The notes under the pieces: generated by a model | Database searches by the model: none | Told to the model about the DNA's origin: nothing | What the model saw: the letters and a program-made list of their open reading frames with translations, nothing else | Assembly: GCF_005402965.1 (NCBI RefSeq) | Contig: NZ_BJCF01000012.1 | Coordinates: 1 to 64,000 of the forward strand | Direction: 5' to 3' | Length of the DNA stretch: 64,000 bases | Source of the DNA: Dolichospermum planctonicum | Lineage (GTDB): Bacteria > Cyanobacteriota > Cyanobacteriia > Cyanobacteriales > Nostocaceae | Shown: piece by piece, positions 1-7,893 of the stretch | Layout of the letters: each line of letters begins with the position of its first letter | Position numbering within the stretch: position 1 is the first letter of the stretch | Translations under genes and position numbers: made by a program

Positions 1-1
1 A

Positions 2-1105
2 TTACGGGAAATGTTGTTTTCGCAAACTAAGATCACTGGGTTATTCTGTTTTGAAAATAGAAAGGCTATTTTTGAAAATGTTGATAGTCGCTTTAAGTTT
101 GTGGTTTTGACTTTTGAAAATGGTAATCAAACTTTATCTTTTCCGGCTAGGTTTATGCGTCATGATGTGGGAGAATTAAATAGTTTTCCTGATGATGATT
201 GTATTCATATTTCTGTAGATTTAATTAAACGCTTATCTCCTGATTCTATTTCGGTTATGGAGTTTAAAACTGATTTAGATATTTTCATAGCTGAAAAAAT
301 GAGTTGCTTTCCGTTGTTGGGGGAGGAAATTCAGGATAAGTGGAATTTAAAGTTAACTAATGAGTTTCACATGACTAATGATAGTCATTTGTTTAAAACT
401 GAACCGGGAAAGGGAAGATTACCTTTATATGAGGGGAAAATGATTCATCAATTTAATCATAGTTGGGGAAAAGCTAAATACTGGTTAGACGAGAAAGAAG
501 CTAGACAAGCATTATTAAAAAGAGGTAAAATTGATAACGGACAAAAATTATATTATCAGTGTTATAGATTAGGGTTTAGGGATATTGCAAGCAGTACAAA
601 TGAAAGAACAATGATTGCAACAATGTTACATACTAACATTTTTTGTAATCATAAACTACCAACAGCTATTATTAAATCCGACAACTCACTAGATTATAAA
701 TCAGAATTATTTTTACTAACAATTTTCAATAGTTTTGTTGCTGATTATTCTTTAAGACAAAGAGTAACCACTAATTTAACATTTTTTATTGTCTATCAAA
801 CACCAGTACCCAGATTAACAGAAAAAGACCCATATTTTCAAGAAATAGTAGAACGTGCAGCCAAACTAATCTGTACCACAGCAGAGTATGATGAATTAGC
901 GAAAGAAGTAGGATTAACAAGTCATGAAAACGGAATTACAGACGAGAGAGAAAGGGGTAAAATCCGCGCCGAATTAGATGGAATAATTGCCCATTTATAT
1001 GGATTAACAGAAACAGAATTTAGTCATATATTGAGTACCTTTCCCATAGTAGCAGAAGAAGTGAAAAATGCGGCTTTAAATGCTTATCGGGAAATGGTTA
1101 AATAA
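2..1105 (+). CDS. Eco57I-like N6-adenine DNA methyltransferase, C-terminal part (truncated by window edge)
   Basis: The frame is open from the first bases of the window, with no stop before the ATG at 11, so this is almost certainly the 3' part of a larger gene starting upstream. About 367 codons are visible. They resemble the target-recognition and C-terminal region of Eco57I/type IIG-like adenine methyltransferases: the PLYEGKMIHQFNHSWGKAKYW stretch, then GFRDIASSTNERTMIAT, then SFVADYSLRQRV near the end. The catalytic NPPY and SAM motifs would lie outside the window. Known family members methylate adenine in restriction or phage-defence modules. The PLD-helicase at 2338 on the same strand is the likely functional partner, although toxin-antitoxin genes lie between them. 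I am confident about the methyltransferase class, not about the system type. Confidence 0.75.
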   Translation, partial: LREMLFSQTKITGLFCFENRKAIFENVDSRFKFVVLTFENGNQTLSFPARFMRHDVGELNSFPDDDCIHISVDLIKRLSPDSISVMEFKTDLDIFIAEKMSCFPLLGEEIQDKWNLKLTNEFHMTNDSHLFKTEPGKGRLPLYEGKMIHQFNHSWGKAKYWLDEKEARQALLKRGKIDNGQKLYYQCYRLGFRDIASSTNERTMIATMLHTNIFCNHKLPTAIIKSDNSLDYKSELFLLTIFNSFVADYSLRQRVTTNLTFFIVYQTPVPRLTEKDPYFQEIVERAAKLICTTAEYDELAKEVGLTSHENGITDERERGKIRAELDGIIAHLYGLTETEFSHILSTFPIVAEEVKNAALNAYREMVK

Positions 1106-1178
1106 CGTTAAAGTAGGGGTAATTCATGAATTACCCCGACAATTTATAAATAAAAACGGATTAAGATTAAAACTAAGA

Positions 1179-1463
1179 TCATGCTTGAAACAGTTCCATA
1201 ACTGACTTAATTTCATCCATTGTTACATCTGTTTGTTCCAGTTTAGAATAAATTAACAGTAAAAGGACATTTGTAGGTGATTCAATTTGATAAATAATTC
1301 GATAACCACTACTTTTCCCTTTTTGAATGTCACTGTTGCGAACTCTTACCTTCAAAACTGTATACCCTGTTCCTGCAATTTGATCACCTAAAAAATTACC
1401 ACTTTGTAATTCTTCAATTATTGGTTGAATATCAGTACGAATATGGCGATATTTTTTTGACAA
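1179..1463 (-). CDS. RelE/ParE-family toxin
   Basis: This 94-residue protein has the compact RelE/ParE fold signature: a basic N-terminal helix region, then a beta strand YTVLKVRVRNSD and the hallmark SSGYRIIYQIE (about residues 51-61), which corresponds to the GGYRxIY motif carrying the conserved arginine and tyrosine of mRNA-interferase toxins. The C-terminal strand contains LLLLIYSKLEQTD. The first usable codon is TTG at 1461-1463; an in-frame stop lies only six codons upstream, so the start cannot move far. The antitoxin gene lies 52 bases upstream on the same strand. Known relatives cleave ribosome-bound mRNA or poison gyrase; which applies here is not visible. Confidence 0.75.
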   Translation of the reverse strand: MSKKYRHIRTDIQPIIEELQSGNFLGDQIAGTGYTVLKVRVRNSDIQKGKSSGYRIIYQIESPTNVLLLLIYSKLEQTDVTMDEIKSVMELFQA

Positions 1464-1515
1464 ACTGCGTATTTTTTGTTAAAAATTATCGGTAAAATTA
1501 ACGATAACTGGTGTT

Positions 1516-1758
1516 TCACTCAACATCAATACCTTCCCAAAGTTCTGAAATTGGATGAACTTTACCTGCTTTAGCTTCTTGTAATGAGGTTTTCAAACTT
1601 TCTAAAACAACTGCTTTTGATTGATCATCTTCATCTAATTCATCTTCAATAAACAAAACGATTAATTTAACCCGACTTGGTTTATTAACTATCAGAGGAT
1701 GATCTAAAGAAATGTTACCATTTTGATCAATCCTTGCCATTATTTCTTGCGCTATCAT
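1516..1758 (-). CDS. Antitoxin partner of RelE/ParE-like toxin
   Basis: This 80-residue acidic protein begins MIAQEIMARIDQNGNISLDHP, an N-terminal strand pattern seen in small cyanobacterial antitoxins with an AbrB-like or extended DNA-binding start. It ends in a charged, probably disordered tail (SLQEAKAGKVHPISELWEGIDVE) of the kind that wraps a toxin. It is the first gene of the pair and shares the strand of the toxin at 1179. A Shine-Dalgarno-like AGGTGAG lies just upstream of the ATG. Two direct copies of an 11-base sequence overlap its promoter, consistent with autoregulation. The call rests on size, acidity and position; I do not recognise a named antitoxin family with certainty. Confidence 0.65.
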   Translation of the reverse strand: MIAQEIMARIDQNGNISLDHPLIVNKPSRVKLIVLFIEDELDEDDQSKAVVLESLKTSLQEAKAGKVHPISELWEGIDVE

Positions 1759-1795
1759 ATTTACTCACCTGTAATTACTACAACTATTTTACTAT

Positions 1796-1821
1796 ATTAT
1801 AGTAAACATAATAGTAAACAT
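1796..1821 (-). promoter_or_regulatory. Promoter and tandem operator of the toxin-antitoxin operon
   Basis: On the minus strand a TATAAT box occupies 1796-1801, about 40 bases upstream of the antitoxin ATG. Directly overlapping and upstream of it are two copies of ATAGTAAACAT (written on the plus strand) at 1799-1809 and 1811-1821, spaced 12 bases apart. Tandem sites over the core promoter are typical of toxin-antitoxin autorepression. The repeats are seen directly; the operator role is inferred. Confidence 0.45.
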
Positions 1822-1911
1822 TGATCAAGATCCCCAACTTCTGTTTTAATATTGTCAATCAATGATAAATTAATCATAGAAGACAGGGATATAAATATAT
1901 AAATAATGTGT

Positions 1912-1941
1912 TATAATATCCCAATTAGCAAGCAACCGGAG
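1912..1941 (+). promoter_or_regulatory. -10 box and ribosome binding site of the small antitoxin-like gene
   Basis: A TATAAT box lies at 1912-1917 and a GGAG ribosome-binding site at 1938-1941, eight bases before the ATG at 1950. Together they indicate that this small gene has its own promoter. No convincing -35 box is seen. Confidence 0.45.
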
Positions 1942-1949
1942 TAAAAACC

Positions 1950-2210
1950 ATGACTGTTAAAGAATTGATTTATGCAGAAATTGATAAATTACCAGAAGAT
2001 CAACTTAATGAAGTTTATCAATTACTTCAAGAATTGAAGAAAAACACAAGAAAGAGTATGTTGTCATTAAATGACACATCAAAAACCACATTACAAAAAT
2101 CAGAAAAAAATGTATCTAATTCTTATCCTGATCATGATTTAGATTATCTTGCAGGAACATGGGGAGAAGAAGATGAAGCAGAATTTTTAGCGGACTTTCT
2201 TGATCAATAA
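1950..2210 (+). CDS. VapB-like orphan antitoxin
   Basis: The 86-residue product starts MTVKELIYAEIDKLPEDQL, the helical N-terminus common to small cyanobacterial antitoxins that pair with PIN-domain toxins. It ends with DLDYLAGTWGEEDEAEFLADF, matching the 'AGTW.xxD/E' C-terminal tail of those antitoxins. No toxin gene follows: the 127 bases to the helicase gene carry no PIN-like open frame. It has a GGAG ribosome site and its own -10 box. It could act as an orphan antitoxin, a regulator of the adjacent defence genes, or a decayed half of a pair. Family assignment is moderate. Confidence 0.55.
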   Translation: MTVKELIYAEIDKLPEDQLNEVYQLLQELKKNTRKSMLSLNDTSKTTLQKSEKNVSNSYPDHDLDYLAGTWGEEDEAEFLADFLDQ

Positions 2211-2337
2211 AACTCTTTTTTAGATTATAAGCTGATGATGTGGCATAATATCCAATATTTATCCCATCCTGAAAATCCTAAAATCCTGGATATCCTGATT
2301 CAGACAATTAACCAAATAACTAATAATATAAAAAACT

Positions 2338-5300
2338 ATGCCACACATATTTGATAATATCAACGAAAAACTACTACCCCAACTCAAAGAAAGCCTCAAA
2401 GATGCCCATAGGGCAGATTTTTGTGTAGGTTATTTCAACTTACGGGGATGGAAATTAATCCAGGAAGAAATAGAACAATTTACCGGAGGAGAAAATAACT
2501 GTTGTCGCTTATTAATTGGAATGCAGAAATTACCCAAAGACGAACTTAACCAAGTTTTAGGTTTAGGAATATCTCCTAAACCCATATCCCAGGGTGACGC
2601 AAATAACCTGAGAGAACGCATAGTCCAGGAATTTAGTCAACAATTAATGATCGGAAAACCAAATAATGATGATGAATTGGGTTTAAAAAGACTGAAATCA
2701 CAATTAAAATCTAAAAAAGTAATAGTTAAACTCTATTTACGTCGTCCCCTTCATGCTAAACTTTATTTAATGCCTCAAAGCCATCATAATTTAAAAGCGA
2801 TCGCTTTTTTAGGAAGTAGTAATTTAACTTTTTCTGGTTTATCAACCCAAGGAGAATTAAATGTTGATATCCTAGATAATGATGCAACCAATAAATTACA
2901 AACCTGGTTTGATGAACGTTGGGAAGACAGATTTTGTATAGATATTTCTGATGAATTGGCAGAAATTATAGATGAAAGTTGGGCAACGGAAAAGTTAATT
3001 TCTCCCTATTATGTTTATCTGAAAATGGCCTATCATCTCTCTCAAGAAGCGCGAGATGGTTTAAGTCAATATACTATACCTTATGATTTTCAATTATTCC
3101 CTTTTCAAGCAGCAGCAGTACGAATTGCTGCCCATTATGTTAACCGTCGTGGTGGTGTTTTGATTGGTGATGTGGTAGGATTAGGAAAAACCTTAGTCGG
3201 AACTGCGATAGCGAAAATTATTGAAGAGGAACTTGGAATTAGTACCTTGATTATTTGTCCAAAAAATCTCGTTTCTATGTGGGAAAATTATAAAGATGAA
3301 TATGGGTTAACAGCTAAAGTAATTTCTATTAGTCAAGTTGGTAAAATATTACCGACAATTCCGGCACGTTTTCGGTTAGTCTTAATAGATGAAAGTCATA
3401 ATTTAAGAAATAGAGAAGGACAACGTTACGCAGCTATTAAGGAATATATAGAACAAAGTGGAAGTCGTTGTATTTTATTAACAGCAACTCCCTATAATAA
3501 AAGCTATTTTGACTTATCTGCACAGTTACGGTTATTCGTTCCTGAAGATAAAAATTTAATTATTAAACCAGATAATTTAATCAAGGAATTAGGAGGTGAA
3601 CATGAGTTTAACCGCAAACATCCCCAAACTAATATTAGCACTTTAGCAGCATTTGAAAAAAGTGAATATTTTGAAGATTGGCAATTATTAATGAATCGTT
3701 ATATGATTAGAAGAACCCGCAGTTTCATTAAAAATAATTATGCTGATACAGACCCTATAAATGAACGTAAATATTTACAATTTCCTAATGGTACTCGTTC
3801 TTATTTTCCTACCCGTATCCCGAAAACTGCTAAATTTACGATTAATAATGATGATAACTATGGAAAATTATACTCTGGTGAGGTAGTAGAAATTATTAAT
3901 TCTTTATCATTACCCCGTTATGGTTTAGGAAATTACACTTTAGATAAATATAAACAACCTCCCACAGCAGCACAACAACAGATATTAAATAGTTTATCCC
4001 GTGGTGGTAGAAGGTTAATGGGTTTTTGTCGCACGAATTTGTTTAAAAGATTAGAAAGTAGTGGCAATGCTTTTTTAGAATCTTTAGAACGTCATATTTT
4101 ACGGAATTATGTATATCTTCATGCTTTAGAAAATAAATTAGATATTCCTATTGGTACACAAGATGCAGAGTTTTTAGATACTACCAATAATGATGAAGAT
4201 GCTGATAATATTAATTCTACCAATTTAGATTTTGAAATAGCTGATGATGATCATGCAGAAAATGATGATCATAATGATGAGGTGAATTTTGCCAGTTTAA
4301 CAAGTAAAGAAGCAGAATATAAACGTCAAGCAAAGGCTATTTATGAACTCTATCAAAATAAGTACCAAAAACGGTTTAAATGGTTAGATTCTCGATTATT
4401 CAAATCTGAATTAAAAAAACATCTCCGCGAAGATGCTTTATCATTATTGAAGTTATTACATAATTGTGGAGAATGGAATTATCAAGAAGATCAAAAATTA
4501 CAAACTTTGCAAAAATTAATCACGGAAACTCATGAAAATGAGAAGATATTGATATTTACCCAATTTGCAGATACAGCGCGTTATTTACAGGAGTGTTTAG
4601 AAAAAACCAATATCACTCAAACCGCATTAGTGACAGGAAAAATAAATGATCCGACAGCATTAGCTTATCGTTTTAGTCCAGAAAGTAATAAACAAAATAT
4701 TCTCCAGGAACAACAAATTAGAATTTTAATTGCTACCGATGTTTTAAGTGAAGGTCAAAATTTACAGGATTGTCGGATAATTATTAATTATGACCTACCT
4801 TGGGCAATTATTCGCTTAATTCAAAGAATTGGCAGAGTAGATAGAATTGGCCAAAAAGCCTCAGAAATTCTCTGTTATTCGTTTTTACCTGCGGAGGGAG
4901 TAGAGGAATTAATTAATTTACGAGGGAGATTAAGTGAAAGATTACAACAAAATGCGAATGTGGTGGGAACAGATGAAGCATTTTTTGAAGATAGTCTTTC
5001 TGATCAGGAAATACTTGATCTTTATCATGAAAAATCAGGTATCTTTGATAAAGAGGATGATGGAGAAGTTGATTTAACATCGGAAGCTTTTCAAATTTGG
5101 AAAAATGCTATAGATGCTGATCCTAGTTTAGAACAAACTATCAAAGGTCTTCCTAATGTGATTTATTCTACCCGCGAATATGAAGGTACAAATTTAGATC
5201 CTCAAGGGGTATTAATGTATTTGCGAACTGCTGAAGGCACGGATGCTTTAGCGTGGATAAATAGGGAAGGTAAAAGCGTTACTCAATCACAAATGAGAAT

Positions 5301-5742
5301 ATTAAGAGTTGCTAGATGTAACCGGGATACACCCCCCTTAAAAAGACATCCCCAACACCATGAAATTGTCTCTCAAGGGGCTGATTTAATCTTAGAACAG
5401 CAAAACTCAACGGGAGGACAATTGGGAAGTCCTAAAAGTGCAAGATATCGCACCTATTATAAATTAGATGCTTATATTAAAAGAACGGAAACACCCTTAT
5501 TTCCATTAGGAGAAGATTGGCAAAATTTGAAAAAAGCTGTTGAGGAAATCTATCTTTATCCTTTAAAAGAAACCACAGTGATTAAAATTAATCGTCAGTT
5601 GAAAAGTGGAATTACAGATGAACAATTAGCGGCAATGATTGTCTCTTTACGTGATAATAATTCTTTGTGTATTATTCATCCTGAAGATGTACAGCAGGAA
5701 GCGCGGATTATTTGTTCATTAGGTTTATTTTCAGGATGTTAA
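2338..5742 (+). CDS. PLD-nuclease/SNF2-type helicase, defence-associated
   Basis: This is a 1134-residue two-part protein. Residues 1-230 form a phospholipase-D-like nuclease domain with one HxK motif (H139-A-K141) and the GSSNLTFSG strand typical of PLD nucleases. Residues 260-900 form an SNF2-family helicase: Walker A GDVVGLGKT (about 277-285), motif II DESH (351-354), motif III TATP (about 382), and motif VI QRIGRVDRIGQ (about 828-838). An acidic Asp/Asn-rich linker at about 615-655 separates the two helicase lobes. Such proteins occur beside adenine methyltransferases in DISARM-like and other restriction systems, where the helicase translocates on invading DNA. The methyltransferase fragment at the window start is the likely partner. 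No drmA or drmB is visible in the window. Confidence 0.85.
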   Translation: MPHIFDNINEKLLPQLKESLKDAHRADFCVGYFNLRGWKLIQEEIEQFTGGENNCCRLLIGMQKLPKDELNQVLGLGISPKPISQGDANNLRERIVQEFSQQLMIGKPNNDDELGLKRLKSQLKSKKVIVKLYLRRPLHAKLYLMPQSHHNLKAIAFLGSSNLTFSGLSTQGELNVDILDNDATNKLQTWFDERWEDRFCIDISDELAEIIDESWATEKLISPYYVYLKMAYHLSQEARDGLSQYTIPYDFQLFPFQAAAVRIAAHYVNRRGGVLIGDVVGLGKTLVGTAIAKIIEEELGISTLIICPKNLVSMWENYKDEYGLTAKVISISQVGKILPTIPARFRLVLIDESHNLRNREGQRYAAIKEYIEQSGSRCILLTATPYNKSYFDLSAQLRLFVPEDKNLIIKPDNLIKELGGEHEFNRKHPQTNISTLAAFEKSEYFEDWQLLMNRYMIRRTRSFIKNNYADTDPINERKYLQFPNGTRSYFPTRIPKTAKFTINNDDNYGKLYSGEVVEIINSLSLPRYGLGNYTLDKYKQPPTAAQQQILNSLSRGGRRLMGFCRTNLFKRLESSGNAFLESLERHILRNYVYLHALENKLDIPIGTQDAEFLDTTNNDEDADNINSTNLDFEIADDDHAENDDHNDEVNFASLTSKEAEYKRQAKAIYELYQNKYQKRFKWLDSRLFKSELKKHLREDALSLLKLLHNCGEWNYQEDQKLQTLQKLITETHENEKILIFTQFADTARYLQECLEKTNITQTALVTGKINDPTALAYRFSPESNKQNILQEQQIRILIATDVLSEGQNLQDCRIIINYDLPWAIIRLIQRIGRVDRIGQKASEILCYSFLPAEGVEELINLRGRLSERLQQNANVVGTDEAFFEDSLSDQEILDLYHEKSGIFDKEDDGEVDLTSEAFQIWKNAIDADPSLEQTIKGLPNVIYSTREYEGTNLDPQGVLMYLRTAEGTDALAWINREGKSVTQSQMRILRVARCNRDTPPLKRHPQHHEIVSQGADLILEQQNSTGGQLGSPKSARYRTYYKLDAYIKRTETPLFPLGEDWQNLKKAVEEIYLYPLKETTVIKINRQLKSGITDEQLAAMIVSLRDNNSLCIIHPEDVQQEARIICSLGLFSGC

Positions 5743-5776
5743 ATGATAATTTCTGGGATAATTTCTGGTTTTTTAA

Positions 5777-5820
5777 TTGGGATTAAATTGGGATTAAATT
5801 GGGATTAAATTGGGATTAAA
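5777..5820. repeat. Four tandem copies of an 11-bp repeat
   Basis: Four perfect head-to-tail copies of TTGGGATTAAA lie immediately after the helicase gene. The 11-base period is close to one helical turn. No function is known to me; slippage of an intergenic microsatellite is the simplest explanation. Confidence 0.9.
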
Positions 5821-5823
5821 TTT

Positions 5824-5851
5824 GTTGGGTTACGCTGTTGCTTAACCCAAC
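5824..5851. terminator. Hairpin between convergent helicase and COG0523 genes
   Basis: GTTGGGTT at 5824-5831 pairs perfectly with AACCCAAC at 5844-5851, extended by one A-T pair. This GTTGGGTT...AACCCAAC element is a recurrent intergenic hairpin in filamentous cyanobacteria. It lies between converging genes, so it probably ends transcription or protects 3' ends on both strands. No strong U-run follows. Confidence 0.5.
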
Positions 5852-5872
5852 CTACAAAATATTTCCTAATGA

Positions 5873-6982
5873 TTACTTTCCAAATCCTTTACCTTTGCTG
5901 GTAGAAGGAAAACAAATACAATTTTCTAGTTGCTGGAGTAAGGTTTCACTATCTAGATTTTGACCAATTAGCACTAACTGATTTTGCTTTTTATTTTCAT
6001 TCTTCCATTGATCATCATCAATAGTAAAGCGTTTACCACAAAGATGGAAAATATGACGTTGAGGACTTTCTTCAAACCACATAATACCTTTAGCACGGAA
6101 GACATTTGTAGGTAATTGATTATCTAGGAAATATTGAAATTTTCTAATAGCAAAGGGTTTATCACTTTGGAAGGAAATAGAGGTAAAACCGTCATTTTCT
6201 AAATGGTTAGAATGATCATGATGTTCATGATCATGGTGGTCATGTCCACAGGTAGAATGATCATGATCATCGTGATGTTCGTGACCACAATTAGAATGAT
6301 CATGATGTTCTTCTGTGTGGGAATCAAAGTATTTATCAGATTCAAACAAACCAACACTGAGAATTAAAGGAAGTGGAACTTGAGATTTTGTAGTCCGAAT
6401 AATCCGCGCTCCTTCCTTAATATTATTGATTTTTTTCTCCAATTCCTGTAGAGTGGTTTCATCAACTAAATCTGTCTTATTGAGAATAATGACATCACCA
6501 TAAGTAATTTGACTTAAAGCAGCTTCAGAATTGAATAAATCTAAGCTATAATTAGCGGCATCAACTACAGTAATGATAGAATCTAATCGGGTTAGATCTC
6601 GTAATTCTGCACCCAGAAATGTCATAGCTACTGGTAAAGGATCAGCTAAACCAGTGGTTTCGACAACTAGATAATCTAGCTTTTCTTCCCGTTCTAAAAC
6701 CTTGTAAACAGCATCAACTAAGTCATTATTAATGGTACAACAAATGCAGCCATTACTCAATTCCACCATGTTTTCATCAGTGGAAATAATTAATTCATTA
6801 TCAATACCAATTTCCCCAAATTCATTGACTAAAACAGCAGTTTTCACACCTTGCTGATTTGTGAGAATATGGTTAAGTAAAGTAGTCTTACCGCTACCGA
6901 GAAATCCGGTAATAATGGTTACTGGTAAACCTTTTTTAGTAAGTTCCATTGCGTGAGAGTCGGAATTAACTATTGTTTGCAT
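5873..6982 (-). CDS. COG0523 (CobW/ZNG-like) GTP-dependent metallochaperone
   Basis: This 369-residue G3E-family GTPase has Walker A GFLGSGKT (26-33), the metal-binding CICC motif (79-82) that defines COG0523, and the NKTD guanine-specificity motif (168-171). A histidine-rich insert at about 222-260 (repeats of HDH, HHDDHDH and CGHDHH) precedes the C-terminal CobW_C domain and would bind several zinc, cobalt or nickel ions. COG0523 proteins deliver zinc or other metals to client enzymes, often under zinc limitation. It stands alone, convergent with the helicase gene. I looked for a Zur-type palindrome upstream and found none convincing, so regulation is unknown. A second possible ATG at codon 12 would give a slightly shorter protein. 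Confidence 0.88.
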   Translation of the reverse strand: MQTIVNSDSHAMELTKKGLPVTIITGFLGSGKTTLLNHILTNQQGVKTAVLVNEFGEIGIDNELIISTDENMVELSNGCICCTINNDLVDAVYKVLEREEKLDYLVVETTGLADPLPVAMTFLGAELRDLTRLDSIITVVDAANYSLDLFNSEAALSQITYGDVIILNKTDLVDETTLQELEKKINNIKEGARIIRTTKSQVPLPLILSVGLFESDKYFDSHTEEHHDHSNCGHEHHDDHDHSTCGHDHHDHEHHDHSNHLENDGFTSISFQSDKPFAIRKFQYFLDNQLPTNVFRAKGIMWFEESPQRHIFHLCGKRFTIDDDQWKNENKKQNQLVLIGQNLDSETLLQQLENCICFPSTSKGKGFGK

Positions 6983-7066
6983 GGTCAGAAAGTAGGATTT
7001 TGGTGTGTTTTTAATGTGTTTTTAATTTTATCTTGATTTTGGCGATTCTGCATGACGATAACATAT

Positions 7067-7684
7067 TTACATACCAGCTTGAAAAATTTGGTTAGCAGTT
7101 AAGGTTAATTCGGGGAAAGTACGTGAAACTATAGTTTGATTTTCTCTAAATTGACTCACTTGATATTCCCCATTAATTAAATCATAGATAGAAATAGTTG
7201 GTTGTTTAGGATTTCCGATATAGGGAGTTCCTCCTAATGCTAAATAATCAACAATCCAATATTCAGGAATACCAATTTCTTCATAATCTTTGACTTTTGT
7301 TAAATAATCAACACGCCAATTTGTACTCACAACTTCAATCACTAAGGGAATTGATGCACCTTGGATAAGGGTAGATTCTTTTTCCCATAATGGTTCATTG
7401 ATTAAATTATTGGGATTTACAAGTAAAACATCTGGTGAGTAAGCAGACTGATTTTCAGGTGGTTTAACTACAACAGTTTTTGCTATACCATAGGGTAAGT
7501 CTAAACGTGTAGATTCTGAGTTTATTTTTCTATTCAAAAAAATGATAATCCCTTCATGCTTGCCTGATGGTTGATTCATTTCAATAATTACTCCATGATG
7601 TAATTCATAATACTTTCCTTCTGGTTTCCATTCCACAAATTCCTCAAAAGTGACTGATTTAGTTTTGGGTAATGCTTGAATCAT
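7067..7684 (-). CDS. Uma2-family (DUF820) putative endonuclease
   Basis: The 205-residue protein follows the Uma2/DUF820 layout: an N-terminal TFEEFVEWKPEGKYYELHHGVIIEM (about 12-36), a central SPDVLLVN strand, then PLVIEVVSTNWRVDYLTKVKDYEEIGIPEYWIVD containing the E-x-V and K-x-x-x-Y-x-x-x-G-I-x-x-Y-W signature. These proteins adopt a PD-(D/E)XK-like fold and are greatly expanded in cyanobacteria. Their cellular substrate is not established. The gene is single and shares its strand with the upstream COG0523 gene; there is no sign of a functional operon. Confidence 0.85.
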   Translation of the reverse strand: MIQALPKTKSVTFEEFVEWKPEGKYYELHHGVIIEMNQPSGKHEGIIIFLNRKINSESTRLDLPYGIAKTVVVKPPENQSAYSPDVLLVNPNNLINEPLWEKESTLIQGASIPLVIEVVSTNWRVDYLTKVKDYEEIGIPEYWIVDYLALGGTPYIGNPKQPTISIYDLINGEYQVSQFRENQTIVSRTFPELTLTANQIFQAGM

Positions 7685-7726
7685 ACTTTACCTCCAGTTG
7701 TTGACAAGATTAGCAAGTATTACTAA

Positions 7727-7761
7727 TAATAGTTAATAGTTAATAGTTATTAGTTATTAGC
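7727..7761. repeat. Heptameric tandem repeat array
   Basis: Three perfect TAATAGT units followed by TATTAGT and TATTAGC lie in the divergent intergenic region upstream of cysS. Heptameric short tandem repeats are characteristic of heterocyst-forming cyanobacteria. Confidence 0.85.
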
Positions 7762-7893
7762 TACTAAGACCTTCAACTATAACAAAATTTATCCATAAAC
7801 TTACTCCATGCAGCTTGATCTTAATCTGGGATGACACCATTGTCATCAACTTGCGTTATCATTATTAATCGTCAGATGCCTTATTCCTCTATT

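Noticed and set aside
2211-2337. A toxin partner for the VapB-like gene.
   Set aside because: The 127 bases contain only a repetitive ATCCTG-type stretch and no open frame of useful length.
6983-7066. A possible Zur-type operator upstream of the COG0523 gene.
   Set aside because: The region has a TTATCG-like stretch but no TGATAAT-type palindrome; it is too weak to report.
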